Shown one piece after another: positions 44,901-56,951 of a stretch of 64,000 nucleotides of DNA. Both the position numbers and the translations under genes were made by a program. The stretch is from Strigops habroptila (Eukaryota > Chordata > Aves > Psittaciformes > Psittacidae). The stretch spans positions 543,517 to 607,516 of the forward strand of contig NW_022651110.1 of the NCBI RefSeq assembly GCF_004027225.2, written 5' to 3'. Below the pieces are notes generated by a model that made no database searches, had not been told where the DNA came from, and saw only the letters and a list, made by a program, of their open reading frames with translations. Every line of letters starts with the position of its first letter. Position 1 is the first letter of the stretch.

Positions 44901-47417
44901 GATTATGATCCTATATTCAAATACTGAGCTTAAAACACTCTCAGCTTTAGAGCAGACTTCTTTAGAAGCACATTTTAGGCTCCAAACCTGAATCCTCAGC
45001 CCATGGCTGTAGACACAGAGCCCACAACTGCTCAGCATCGCATCTTCCAGGCGCTATCAATAATCTGGGAGAACACAGGGTTCCCAAAGAGCCTTTCCCA
45101 GCAAATCCCAACTGGAAGCTGAGGTAAGACAGGACAAGCCAAGGTCAAGAGCAAAAATAGCTGATTAATACGAGAAGGCCAAAGAAAAGCTGGTTTGAAG
45201 CTGTGCAGAACGCAGCGTCCTTCACCACTGAGACGTGTCCTGGGGCAGAACCAGCCACACACAAACCAGTTGGGAGGTCCAAGGGGACAAAAGCAAAGGG
45301 CCGGGTTCCAGACAGGACTTAGGTGACATCTGAGGCTTAGGAGTCACTCCGGGCCCTGTGAAGAGCAGTTTCTGTGAAGCAAAGACTCATTCCCACCGTT
45401 TCCTAACCCTTCCACAGCTCTAAACAAGACGATACCCCCCAAACACGCTGCCCAGTGACTCTCAGCCTCCTGGACCTCAAAAAGGGGTGTCCAAGGACAC
45501 CAAAGTACCCCAAAACTCCACCTTTTTACGTCCTCAGGCTCTGCAAAGAGTTGGAATCCCCCCCTGGACAAGAGGAGCCCCGGAGCTCTGCAAACACCCA
45601 GGCCAAGGGCAGCCCCGTCTGTAATGGGTCGGTGCAGCAATAAGCAGTGACTTGGTTTCCTTGTAACCTGACCTGGGTTTTTCAGGGAATTCTTCTATCC
45701 AGGACCAGGAGAAGCAGGAAAAGGCTCTTTGCTCCCTTTACTCTACAGGCAGACCCAGCTCCGTGGTGTTTGTGCCCGATTCCCCACTTTGGATGTTCAA
45801 TTCCACCAGCGACAGCGCAATCAATGGGATTTTTCCCCCTTTTCACTCTTCCTCCTCCTTTTCCCCGTCCCATTCCAGCGATTCCGCAGGCAGAGGGGAA
45901 AGCACAAAGCACTTCACAAGTGGAAAACCCAGAGATCAAAGCGTGTCCTTGCCCAGCACCACACCTTCCCCTTCGCTCTTCCCCCAGGGGATCGTGCCCA
46001 AATTAACTCGAATTACACCCCAAGTCATTCCCAAAGGATCCTGCCGGGGGTTTGGGAGCAGCAGAAAGTTGGGAATCGTGGCCTGAAACAGCAGGAAGAG
46101 CGGTGACGCTGAGTTCTGAGCGAGCAGCAAAGCTCAAACCTGGGCTTATCCCTTCTCCTCAGCACAGAGTTAGTGCCAAGCTCCCGAAACCAGGGCGAGA
46201 CACGGAGTATGGAGCTCACCCAGGAAGGACAGGCTGGAAATGCACCTAATCCTAACCACAGTGATCCCAGGAAACCTTTGGACCAGGGATTTCACCCTCA
46301 TCCCCTCCTCCCCCCTCCAGTGTTAAACTCTGACCTCTTAGACCTGACTTTATCCACGCGATAAAGACGCAGCTCTGCTGGGTTTGAGATCCTGCTGCTG
46401 GGACGTTCCTGCTCCTGCAATTCCGGGCCACGCTTCCAAGTGTTTTTATCACCTAAACCTTGCCAACAGGGAAATACCCACCCGACAGGCACCAAACCAC
46501 TTTCTAAAGGCCAATATAACACGAGATGATAATTTCCACTGACAATGCTGCTAAAGAACCTGCTGCTGGCACCAAACCTTGAACTTCAACATCGCTTCAG
46601 GGGAATGAATATTCCTTGTGCCAAGTTTAAGGGAATTCTCACTCTGGATTATTTCCCCCCTTCTGAGCATCAGGACTCAGAGGATGAAGTGATTTAAACC
46701 CATTTCTTCCCATTTTCTTCCTTCAAGTGGGAATTTAGCACCTACTCAGCAGCAGGCAAAGCCATTCCCACCCATCCCATCCAGAGGAGAAGGGAGGAAA
46801 ACCTTGCTGAGACACCCAGCTCCTTCCAACCCCACGGCTGAGCTCCATGGGGTGGATTTAGCATAGTCCCACCTTCCAAACCAAGCTGCTTTGAGCCAAT
46901 CTGAGCCTTAATTTCAATCCCAACCACACTGTAGCACATACACACACATGGGGAGACATCAGGAGCAGATCAAATTCCTACTTTGGAGGCTGGAATTGGG
47001 TTGGAGGAGCCTTTGGATACTGGTTACAGATCCCTGTCCCGGCGCTGTATGAGGAGATTATGGTCACTGATGGAAGCAAAACTGGTTTTACACTCCCCAC
47101 CTGATGTTACACGGGGCTGGCTCCAACCCTCGGCAGCAGCTCCACAAGAGGAACATGAAAATTAGACCTAAAAACGTTGATTCTTCCCAAAATTCGGGTT
47201 TCACACCCCAAATCTGCTACTTTCATCAGAACCCAACGTGCAAGAGGATCCCAGGAAAACCGGCTAAACCAGCTTGGCAAAGGCTTTCCAACCTGGGATG
47301 TGCTGGCAAAGAGATTCCCGTGGCTCATCTGCACCCGGATCCTTGTGGAAGGAACCAGGACAAGGAATTTAGTGTTTTATGGGATTTTTGGTAGCAAAAC
47401 CTGTCAGGAAAGACCAT

Positions 47418-47598
47418 AAATGGGTGGTGGGACACTGGGATGGGTTGAAGGGAGAAGGTTTGGATGCCCCATCCCTGGCAGTGTTCAAGGCCAGGTTGGA
47501 CACAGGGGCTTGGAGCAACCGGCTCTAGTGGAAGGTGTCCCTGCCCGTGGCCACGGATGAGCTTTAAGGTCCCTTCCCAACCCATTCCATGATCCTTT
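47418..47598 (+). mobile_element. CR1 3'-end fragment
   Basis: GGGTGGTGGGACACTGGGAT, TGGACACAGGGGCTTGGAGC and a truncated end GCTTTAAGGTCCCTTCCCAA. Confidence 0.86.
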
Positions 47599-47679
47599 CC
47601 ACGACACTCCTTTCCCACCATCCCCTTCCAAAACAAGACCAACCACAACTGGTTTTCAGCTATTTAGGAATAACAAAGA

Positions 47680-47760
47680 GGTGCCCATGGCAGCGGGTTG
47701 CAACTAGATGATCTTAAGGTCCTTTCCAACCCAAACCCTTCTATGATGCCATGATTCCTG
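47680..47760 (+). mobile_element. CR1 3'-tail fragment
   Basis: GTGCCCATGGCAGCGGGTTG, ACTAGATGATCTTAAGGTCC and the terminal CTTCTATGATGCCATGATTC. Confidence 0.82.
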
Positions 47761-49029
47761 AGCTGGGGAATGCTGGAGCTGTCTCCCAGCAGTTATTTAG
47801 TATTGGGTTTTACTAAGCCTGCAGCCCAACAGCATCCTTTCTGTTGAGTATCTTCATTTAATCCCCACTCATTAAAGACACCCCATGGGTCCCATTTCCC
47901 ATTGCTCTTATGCAAGTAAGGGCTGTAGGTGGGGACTAAAAGGGACTTTAAGCCAGGCTTAAAGTGTAAGGAGGAAACCTGAAGAGCGGAGCCAGCCCTC
48001 AATTCCCAGAAAAACTTCCTGCCCCAAGGATATGATTCTTTTTGAAGGGTTATTCCTCACTTTAATACCTCTTCAGCTCCTCAAATGAGCATAGAAAGGG
48101 TGATGGAGTGATTAAGAGCCTTCTAAGAAGGAATGTGCTCCAGGAACGGGGCTTTGTTAGTCCTGGTGAAGGTTTTAACTTGCTGCACTGTTTGTTCTCC
48201 GGGCAAAAAGCGAGGAAAACAGGAATTGTGCCACCCAAAACGTGAGGAGGAGTGAAAACCTGAGTGCATGAAGCCAGCCCGGCCAAGGTTTAAACACAGC
48301 GTCCCTGTGCTGGGTTTAAACGACATAAACTCTCCCCCCTTTGGTTTTGCCAATTCCAACCACAGCTCAAGGGACAGAAATGTTCCCGAAAGAGGAGTTT
48401 TGTTGAGGCCACTCGCAGGGAAGACGTGTCCATGTGGAGCCTTCCTGCAGGACGAGCAGGGTTAAGCCAAAACCCTCCACTTGAGCCAAGCACAGAGCGA
48501 GGCAGCAGCAGCCCTTCCACCCACCAGGAAACCATGGAAGAGGAGCTGTTCCCTATGTATCCCCCCCTTGCAGTGGCTGGAAACTTCCCATTGGCAGAAA
48601 TGAGGGAGAACAAGGAATACACACCACTTGGAAGAAGTTTGGGGGCCACTAAAGCTTCTCTTTCTGTTGGGACAGAGCCCATGGATGCTTTGGAAGAGGA
48701 ACCACCAGCACCCGGGCAGCAGGAGAGCTGTGGGGATGGAGAAGCGTTCACAAGCTGACCCATAACCATCAACTGAGGATCTTTCCTCCACTCACAGACC
48801 TCAACCAGGTTCCTTCTGCTTCTATGCTGAACGCATCCCCATCATCTCCTTTTTACAACCCCAAAATGGGGTGAAACGTCTTTCTCCTGGCTTGTATGAG
48901 AAGAAACCCACCCAAAAGACACAGCATTCCCACGGCTGTGGTGCCACCAGCTGCCACAGCTCCCCTCCCAGCCCATAATAACCCTCAGAGAAGGATAAAC
49001 CATAAAGATAAAGGTCCCAACACATCTGG

Positions 49030-49170
49030 GCAAAGGTCTTTGAGATCACCATCCAGTTCCAGGGGCAGGGACACCTCACACTAGGGCAGGTTGCTCCAAG
49101 CCCCTGTGTCCAACCTGGCCTTGAACACTGCCAGGGATGGGGCAGCCACAGCTTCTCTGGGCACAAACCC
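49030..49170 (-). mobile_element. CR1 3'-end fragment
   Basis: In CR1 sense it carries CCATCCCTGGCAGTGTTCAA and TGGACACAGGGGCTTGGAGC, and ends near GGTGATCTCAAAGACC. Confidence 0.84.
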
Positions 49171-52100
49171 ATTGGAATTCCCACTGGGATCACCTCCACT
49201 GCCCCAGGTTAAGTCTTTTTAGGGTTCAAGTGATCTTCCCTAAAGCTGGGATTGACCCAACGATGAAGCAAGTCACGCTGGTGACACCGGGGAACAGGAA
49301 AGGGTGAAAAGCACCACTTGCTCTGTGCTACTTCTGCTGCCCCAAGAGACCACAGATCGGCTCCTGTTTCCTGGAACCTCCTTCCCTATGGAGCCAGCTC
49401 CGGTTGAGTCTTGGAATGGGAACAGACCCAAGCACCAGGTTTAATAAAACCCAGGTTGTATCAAACCTGAGCCAAACGTTGGCTCTTTTTGCTCACATCG
49501 CAGAAAACCAGCTACAAAACCGCCTCAAACACCCGATTTCACCCAATGTGTCCCACCTTCCTCCCACTTTTCCTCAAGGATTCACCTCTTCTCAAGTGGC
49601 TGCTACTGACGGAGAGGGATAAAACCAACAGCAAATTGCAAAGTGCTCCTTAAACAGTTCCTTGCTTGCAGCTCCTTTCCCATATCCCATTGATTAGCAA
49701 TCTAAGGATCATCTCTGCAGTATCTAAGCATCATCTCTCCCAGGCTCTGGGAGCCTGGTGGTGGATCTCGGGATAAAGGGCCCAAAGGGGTTTAAATGTT
49801 GTTTTAATGAGGAAGTGGGACAGAATTCCACTTTCCAGGCTTGGTTTAATCCCAGATCTCACTTAGTAAAGCCAACATGGAATGAAGCTGACACTGTACA
49901 AGGCCCTTTAAACACAACTGCTTCATTACACCTCTATTAACATTCGCCAGGTTTAAGCAGAACCTGACCTGTAATTCCCACTTTCAATCCTCATCAACCA
50001 CAAACTGCTCCATCAGCACTCGCCTGCTCCCAACTTTAGGCTTTTTAAGGCAAATAAACTGAATTTTGAGGCAAACAAACTGAGTTTTAGGTTGGTTTTG
50101 CTCCGACAACTGCCCCAGAAGTCGCCTGGTGGGTTCAAATCACTCTGGTTTAAATCCAACATATTCCAGGTGGATAATCGCTAATCCTGCCACATTTAGA
50201 TGTGTTTTGATGTAGTTTTGATAACCCCAAAGGGTGCTGCACCCCAACCACCTCCAGCTCCAGGGGGAAACCACCCCAAGGCCTGTTTTCCAGTGAAATC
50301 CCAGGTTTTGGCTGATTTACCACAGGAAAACTATGAGCATCCCACAACAAAAAGCAAAAGCCTTTGGAATCGTGTCCCAGGAAATTCCTGTTGCACTCGG
50401 CAGCCGCCTGACCTGGTTTTGGGGTGTTCTGGCTTAAAACCATCCCTTTTCACCTCGCAGGTTTGATGCTGTTGCTACGGAAGCTCCATCAGGCTTCAAA
50501 CACGTTCTCACAACAACTCGGTTGAGCTAAAAGCCGGGTTTAGGCCAAGCTTTGCCTAACGAAGGCCACAAACGCCTCGTGCCCTCATCTCCCACCTTCC
50601 CTACATCAGGAATACCAGGAAACCAACACGAAACCCCTCACGTTTCAAGCCTGCCTGTTGCTGACGGAGTTCCCGGTTTCAGGAAGTTTGCCCAAGGCCT
50701 CGGCACTACCCAAAGGTCCTGCTCGGGGTTGGTTGGATGCTGCTGCTTTAAGGTTGTTGTAAGTGGCCCTGGATTGGTGCCATCTCCCTCCTCCAGAGCA
50801 AGAGGCAGGGCTGGGCTATCCCAGCCTTTGGAACAGGAATAATCAGTTACTCTCCTCCTACTCGCTGGAACAACGGGACAAAATTCCTCCTCAGTACACT
50901 AGGAACGGCGACAGAGCTGCTCCCTCCTGTCACAGCAGGGATGGGGAAAACCAGGAGGCAAGTTTCGCTCCTCAAACACGTGCCGGCACTTCCCAAATGC
51001 TTTGGTCTTGGTGGTTTGGGATCAAAGCTCCCTGTTTTCCCAGGAAAGCAACACTCAGCACAACATTCCTTAAGGAGAAGCTGTAAAATATCACCAAAGA
51101 GGGATGAAATGCACCTAAAAGGAGGAGGTTTGGGTCTCTGAGGATCCCCCTCCCTGTTCCCAAGCGGGAATTTCAAGATATTCCACATCCTTCCCCCATC
51201 CCAACACCTTTCCCTTGGTGCTCCAAGATCCAGAGGGAAAACCCCTTATCCCAGTGGAGTAAGGCAGGAGACATGGATTAAGCCACCACAAGCCTGCAGC
51301 GTGTTAGAGCCACTGTTTGTCCCCACTTCCCAAAGAGATGCCGCTTGGAGCAGAATTCCCTGGGCTGGAATTTAACTCCGCTCTTGACGTAAAACAACCT
51401 TTGGGTATTTGCTCCCAACTGATATTTAGTGACTATTGAACCAAATATTGACTAGTGAATCCAACTCAGAGGGTGCAGAGCTCTGGCTTGAAGCTAAACC
51501 CAGAGGTTTTATCCCAGAACATCCCCCCTCGCTCAACAGGAGCACAAGCAAGAGCCACAAACCCTCCACCCTGCTGCTCCAAACGGGATAAATCCATTGG
51601 TGGGTGCATCCAGCAGGATCCTGCTCCCTTTTTCCATCGCTGTGATTTATCCATCACTTGAGCCTGGAAGTTTTAGAGCAAGATGATGATTCCTTCACAG
51701 CTTGTGTCGTCTTAATGCCAACTAAGGGAAGGTATTTTGCTGTTCGGCTTGGAACTAACGAGATGGGAAGCAGCGCAGGACTCATCCCGGAGAGGAAAGG
51801 GGATCCACGTGAGCTCCCTGTGCTGGGATCCCCTGGCTCTGCCGGGCAGCTTCCCCTTTCACATCCGCTCTGCAGAGCTGCTCTTTGAATCACACTAATC
51901 CTCACCCAACCAACGCGGCAGCGCTGCCAACGGTGCTCCCAAAGCTTTTGGATTTAGATGTCAGAGAGCTGGAAAACACCCATTATTCAATGACACCCCC
52001 AAATCCCTCAGCAATTCCCCTGTGAGCTTCCAGAGACTCCGGCTTTCCTCCTTCCCATAGGAAAAAAACCCTCCAAAACCAGATGAAACCCTGGATTTCA

Positions 52101-54555
52101 ACCTGGACGGGGGCAATTCCTTCCCTGCTCACCGCTTGGGCTGAAGCAGAGACATGATTCAGGCTCAAATTCAATGCGTGGTGACACAACCCCCTCCCCA
52201 GAGCTGGCACCGGTTGTTTTCCCTTCCCTGTGCACATCCACGTCCCTCACCCAGCATTTCCATAGGGATTTGGGCTGGGAAGAGCTGCCCCAAGCTGCTG
52301 TGGTTGGGTTACAGCCATCTCCCACCCCATCCTGTTCTTGTGCCCCTTCTATATTTAGGAAGGAACATTCACAACAACCCCAGTGCTCTGAGGAGGTCCC
52401 ATCCCTACAAAGAGCAAAGTAACACGACTGGGATGCACCTTTATCCATCCCATTCACCACCAAATCCAGGGAATGCCGCCAGAAAGCGTCATCACCAGCT
52501 GCAATCCCACATTCCAGCCTGCTTCTGCTGCGCCCGGGACCTGCGCTCAGGGTTTGGTGCGGGGTTAAGGTGAAAGCACTGGTTCACATTCCTGAACCGG
52601 AGCCAGGCGCCGGCTGCCAGCACATCCCGACCAGGCTGGAGTTTACTTTGGAGAAATGATGCCAGAACATCCAGAAATGGTTAACGAAGGGGGTTGGTTC
52701 CATCCACCTGAGCCCAGCTCCGGGTTTAACACCAAGGCTTCGCCATTGGAAACATTTACCATGTTTAAGAGCAAACGGCAGCATTTCCAGCTCTTTCTGC
52801 ATCTCGGGTTGGCGGTGGTGCTGAGCTCGAGCCCAACCAAACTCAATCCCTGCTTCCTCTTCAAGCAGGAACGGGATTTACACTCGGGATGGTTTGCTAG
52901 GAAGGGAGGCAACAGCCCCGCACCTCCACCACAGCGCATCAGACAACGCAGCAACAACAGTTATTCAGCTTGGAGTAATCCATGGAGTTAAGAGGGGGAT
53001 GAAACGATCCTGGGAATTGTGTTTTACTGCTCTGACAGGAGGGATCCCTCCTGCGTGGAGGAGACACCACGAGGGACCCCCCCAGCATCACACGGCGGCG
53101 CCTCCGGTCAGGAATCCCCACGTTTCCATGCGTGGCAGCACAAAAAGGCCCCCGGGTGCCAGCAGAGGCCGGGAACAGCCGGTGCCGTGACGCCCATCCA
53201 CGTTCAGCTCTGCAGCCACTGCCATTAGCAACGAGCCCACCGAGGATGAATCACTAATGCAGTCAAGTCACAGCAGCCTTCGCTGGCTTTGAGAGCCCGA
53301 AAGCAGCAACGTTTGGCTTGCCCAAAGCACTTGGGGTCCTTTTCTTGCCTAAACCGAGCTCGACTTTGCTGTGACGAACTTAAACTGAGCTTAACCCGAG
53401 CACCCAAAGCACAAACAGGCAAAAATAAACCTCTCTCAAACTCCGACGAGTGTCTGAAATCACTCGAACGACCCCAAAACGGTGGCGGGTGATGCAGAGA
53501 CAGGAACCAGAAGCCAATAATGCAAGCGGGTGCCCCACACACCTGAGGGCTCCCTTCGCTTCCCCCCAAATTCATTAGGGTTTGAGTTACCAGCTTAATT
53601 CCTTACACGATAACACACATCCCTATGAGCAACGGCGCTGTGCTTACTCTTGAACCGTGCTGGGAGCTGTTTGTCGAAGGATAACAGGGATTGAAGGAGT
53701 TTTCTTGGGAATACTGCCGAGGAAAGCCAGGAAGCTTTAAGCTTATTGGGAATAAGAACTACTTGTAAGCTTTTAACATTGAAAAGCGCTGGGGGGAAAT
53801 GGGAAACAGCCATGGAAAACCCCCTGGAAGCACTGGGGGGATGCGGATGCACTGGTTGGTGGAGGTGGGAGTTGGTAACCAAGAGGTTTTAACTCCCTGT
53901 TGTTAACCAGCCACTCGAAGCCGTATCTCTTATGGCCAACACGCACTGGGAGGGAGCGGGAGCAGCCCGAGGGCAACTCCTGCCGCAGGGACCGGGTGTC
54001 CGTGTGTTCCCCCCCTGCCCAAACGCACCCAACAGCGGCTCCAGAGCTTCCCCCCTGCCGGAGCGGAGCCCTCTCGGCTGTGCAATGACCGAACAACTCC
54101 TCCAAAAGTAGAAAACAACGGGGGGGAAAGCACCTCAAAACCGTAAATAAACGCAGGGAGGGGGAGGCGAGGGGCGCGGACCGCCCCGTCGGACGCTTCG
54201 GCCGGGCCCGCGAGCAGCCGAGCGGGTGTTGCTGTGGGGAGCGGCTCCGTGCCTCAGGGCTGCCCCCCCCCAAGGACACTGGGGCCGGCGCCCATCGGCT
54301 CCCGGCCGCGCTCGCTGCGCTCCCCGGCTCCGACCGCGCTCCTTGTCCGTGCCCCCCCCTCAGCTCCCGGCGAGCGGCCGCAGGGCCTGGGCGGAGGCGG
54401 GCGGGCGGCCTAAGGCCTAACGGCGCGGCAGGAGCCCTTCACCCCCCACCCCCCCACCCCGTCGCTCGCTGAGGCCCGGCCCGGTCCCACCCAGCCCGGC
54501 GGGGCCCCCCCGGGCGCGGGGCGAGGCGGTGGAAGGCGGCGGCGGCGTCACTCAC

Positions 54556-54650
54556 CGCGGGCCGCGGGGCCGGGCCTGGCCGCTGCCTCCGCGCAGGAGC
54601 CGCCGCTTCCTCCTCCCGTCCGCCGACAAAATGGCGGCGGCAGGAAGTGC
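54556..54650 (-). other. BRD4: BRD4 candidate non-coding exon 1a
   Basis: A strong donor (CCCGCG|GTGAGT) at 54550-54555 ends a GC-rich stretch that begins just past an ETS and YY1 site pair. The position, the CpG island and the need for an upstream non-coding exon all fit a first exon. The transcription start is inferred. Confidence 0.6.
54627..54648 (-). promoter_or_regulatory. BRD4: YY1 and ETS site pair at the BRD4 core promoter
   Basis: On the minus strand ACTTCCTG (ETS/GABP) is followed after two bases by GCCGCCATTTTG (YY1). The pair is typical of TATA-less housekeeping promoters, and the YY1 motif often overlaps the start site. Confidence 0.65.
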
Positions 54651-55304
54651 CCCCGCGCCGCCCGCCCCGCCCCGCCCCACCGCACGCACTCTGCGTACCG
54701 GCCCGACAACGGCGTAACGCGGCCCCGCAACGGCCCTGCGACAGCGGCGCAGCGCGCACCGCGGGGCTACGCTAACGGCGCAGCGCGGAGGGGAGGACGG
54801 ACGACGCCGAGACCGCCCTCCCACGGACGCAAACGCCGTAGCTGCGCGCCGGCCTTTACGCAAGCGGCGTAACCCGAGCGAGCGCAGTCCCCCTCCGCCC
54901 GCCACACACCGGCCGCGGGGCCCGCGGCGGTTACGCAAAGTGCGTAGAGCGCGGAGATTCCGCCCGCCCCCCCCCCCCCCCCCCCCCGCTTTGCGCAGCG
55001 GCCTACGCAGCCGGCGCGTGACCGCCGCTACGCCAACGGCGGCCGCCCCCCCCTCCCACCCCCGCCGTACGCCGTTGTCGCAAGCAGGCCTCAAACCTGC
55101 GGGCGGGCTTCGCGCACGCAGTTTACGTAGGCCTCCCTGACGCAGCGGCCGCATTACGCAATGCGGGTTACGCCGGCGGGGCGACGTATGAGGCGTTGGT
55201 GAATCCCGACCCCCCCCCCCCTTCCTCCTCTTCTCCCTCCCTCATCGGCAACACCCCCCTCGTCCCCCCGCGGCGCCGCTCCCCGCGCCGGGCCCCGCTC
55301 TTAC

Positions 55305-55510
55305 CTCCGGCGGCGGCGGCGGCGGGCGGGGCCGGGCGGGCCGCGCTGGGGCCGGGTCCCGGTGCCGGTGCCGCTGAGGGCGGCGTCGCGGAGCGGCGGG
55401 AGGGGGGGAGGGGGGAGGAGGAAGAGGAGGAAGAGGAGGGAGGGGGAGGGGGGGAGCCGGGCACCGAGGGGCAGCGGGTCCGGCAGCGGCGCCGCACTGA
55501 CCTCACCGCG
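55305..55510 (-). other. BRD4: BRD4 candidate alternative non-coding exon 1b
   Basis: A near-perfect donor (CCGGAG|GTAAGA) at 55299-55304 ends a GC-rich pyrimidine-biased leader with CUCUUCCUCC runs. Three perfect CREs lie immediately upstream. It could be an alternative BRD4 first exon; the 5' limit is a guess. Confidence 0.45.
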
Positions 55511-55517
55511 CTGCGCC

Positions 55518-55635
55518 TGACGTCACGGCGCACCGCGGCACGCCCACCCGCCGCCGGCGGCTACGGTCGCGCCCCGCGGCGTGACGTCACGGGGGCGAGG
55601 CGCGGGCGGTGACGTAGTGCGCGGGTGTGACGTCA
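55518..55635. promoter_or_regulatory. Cluster of three perfect CREs and one near-CRE
   Basis: TGACGTCA palindromes start at 55518, 55582 and 55628, and TGACGTAG at 55610. All lie within 118 bases in the CpG island, just upstream of candidate exon 1b. Such sites bind CREB/ATF family dimers. Confidence 0.75.
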
Positions 55636-55670
55636 CCGCATTCCCCCCCCCCCCGCCCCCGGAAGTGATT

Positions 55671-56084
55671 CCATTTGTTGCCGTTTTGGGGCAAAAAAAG
55701 GGGTATTTTGGTAAAAAGCCAAAGGATTTACTCCGTGTCCCGCCCCTAAATCCCACCTCGCAGCCATAGTTTTTGGGGTGAATCCTTTGGGAAATGGGTG
55801 TGGGGCAAGAGCTGCAAATTCTGCTGGGAAAAGGGGTTTTTGGGGGGGCAAACCAAGCAATTTTCTGCACCCGGAACGAATCCCGGCCCCATTCCCGCCG
55901 GGAATGCCGGAGAACGTAGGACGGACACAACCTGTGAAGGGAGGGCAGAAATTAACACATTTTCCAAGGGGAAAAGTTCCCTTTTGGGGGCATAAACCAC
56001 CTAAAACCGCTTGAAGCCGGCGGACGGAGGGGGTCGAGGCGCCGGCTCTGCCCCGCAGCCACATTCCAGAGCCAAGGAGCCGCC
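55671..56084. other. Intergenic sequence between AKAP8 and BRD4
   Basis: About 400 bases of moderate-GC unique sequence lie between the AKAP8 poly(A) signal and the BRD4 CpG island. I see no additional element. Confidence 0.6.
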
Positions 56085-56408
56085 GGGATCCAATCGATGC
56101 TTTTATTCATTTGCCAAACCTCAGCTTTTGTTTTGCTTTTCCCTCTCTAAAATTCCCACCCCCCCCCCCAAAACTCCCGGGTTTCTTGGGGCTGGATCCT
56201 GCCTTTTCCACCCTAAAACACCACCACGACAGAGAAAGAGCCGCAGGAAGGAAGCGGAAGGAATCGCTACTGGGATGAAGGAAGCTCCTCGAGGCCGCGG
56301 CCGGGCCCTTCCCCTTTAATTAACCCCCCCAATTAATCAAACTCTAATTAATCATCCTCATCAACCCACAATCGCAGCTTCTACCGGCACCTCCACGCAC
56401 ATTCACAG
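56085..56408 (-). other. AKAP8: AKAP8 3' UTR with AATAAA at 56102-56107
   Basis: About 320 bases separate the stop from the cleavage region implied by AATAAA at 56102-56107 on the minus strand. It is short, AT-rich near the stop codon and GC-rich further on. The next minus-strand promoter elements (the CRE at 55628-55635) are under 0.5 kb downstream. Confidence 0.75.
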
Positions 56409-56951
56409 TTATTCCGGTTGCGGCTCCGCGGCTCCCGGTGGAGCCTCTTCCTCCTCCTCTTCCTCCTCGCTCCCACCGGCCGCCTCCTCGCTCCCGTGTT
56501 CCTCCTCTTCCTCCTCCTCCTCTTTTCCTGCCCAACCCTCAGTTTCATTTTGGGGGGAAACCACCGATTTTGGGGGCTTTTCAGGAGCTGCTGGGGGCTC
56601 TTCGGGCGCTTCCGAAGGCGCTGCCGCCGCTTCCGATGTCACCTCCGACGTCACCTCCGACGTCATCTCCTCTGCTTCCAGCTCGTCGTCTTGCAGGAAC
56701 GGGGGCATCAGGAGTGGTTTGGAGGGTTGATCCTGCTCCCCCAGATTCTTAAGGAATTCCTCAGCTTTGGAAAACTCCTGGGAAGGTTCAGCTGCTTCCG
56801 TCGCTTCCCCGCTTCCTCCTTCCCCTTCCTGGGAGACCTCGGTGGTGGCAGCCGCGGTGGCTTCGGTCGCTCCTTCCCCGGCGCCGTCTCCACCTTCCAA
56901 AGCTTCATCCACGTCTTGATCCGTGATTTCATCTGTAAAGGGATCTTCTCC
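56409..56951 (-). CDS. AKAP8: AKAP8 last coding exon (acidic tail)
   Basis: Starts [20 protein letters not shown] and gives 180 residues rich in Glu, Ala and Pro, ending EPQPE and TAA (56409-56411). It includes three tandem TSEV-type repeats near the middle and two poly-Glu runs. Acceptor TTTCCGCAG|GGAGAAG. The tail aligns with AKAP8 only at its start and diverges afterwards, as expected for a disordered region. Confidence 0.93.
   Translation of the reverse strand, partial: GEDPFTDEITDQDVDEALEGGDGAGEGATEATAAATTEVSQEGEGGSGEATEAAEPSQEFSKAEEFLKNLGEQDQPSKPLLMPPFLQDDELEAEEMTSEVTSEVTSEAAAAPSEAPEEPPAAPEKPPKSVVSPQNETEGWAGKEEEEEEEEHGSEEAAGGSEEEEEEEEAPPGAAEPQPE

Larger units (their letters stand above)
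54140..55670. promoter_or_regulatory. BRD4: CpG-island promoter of BRD4
   Basis: GC content and CpG density rise sharply here against the flanks. The interval includes both candidate first exons, a C21 homopolymer (54967-54987), a cluster of TACGC/GCGTA motifs and several CREs. It lies between the BRD4 first intron and the AKAP8 3' end, so it most likely serves BRD4. Confidence 0.85.
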
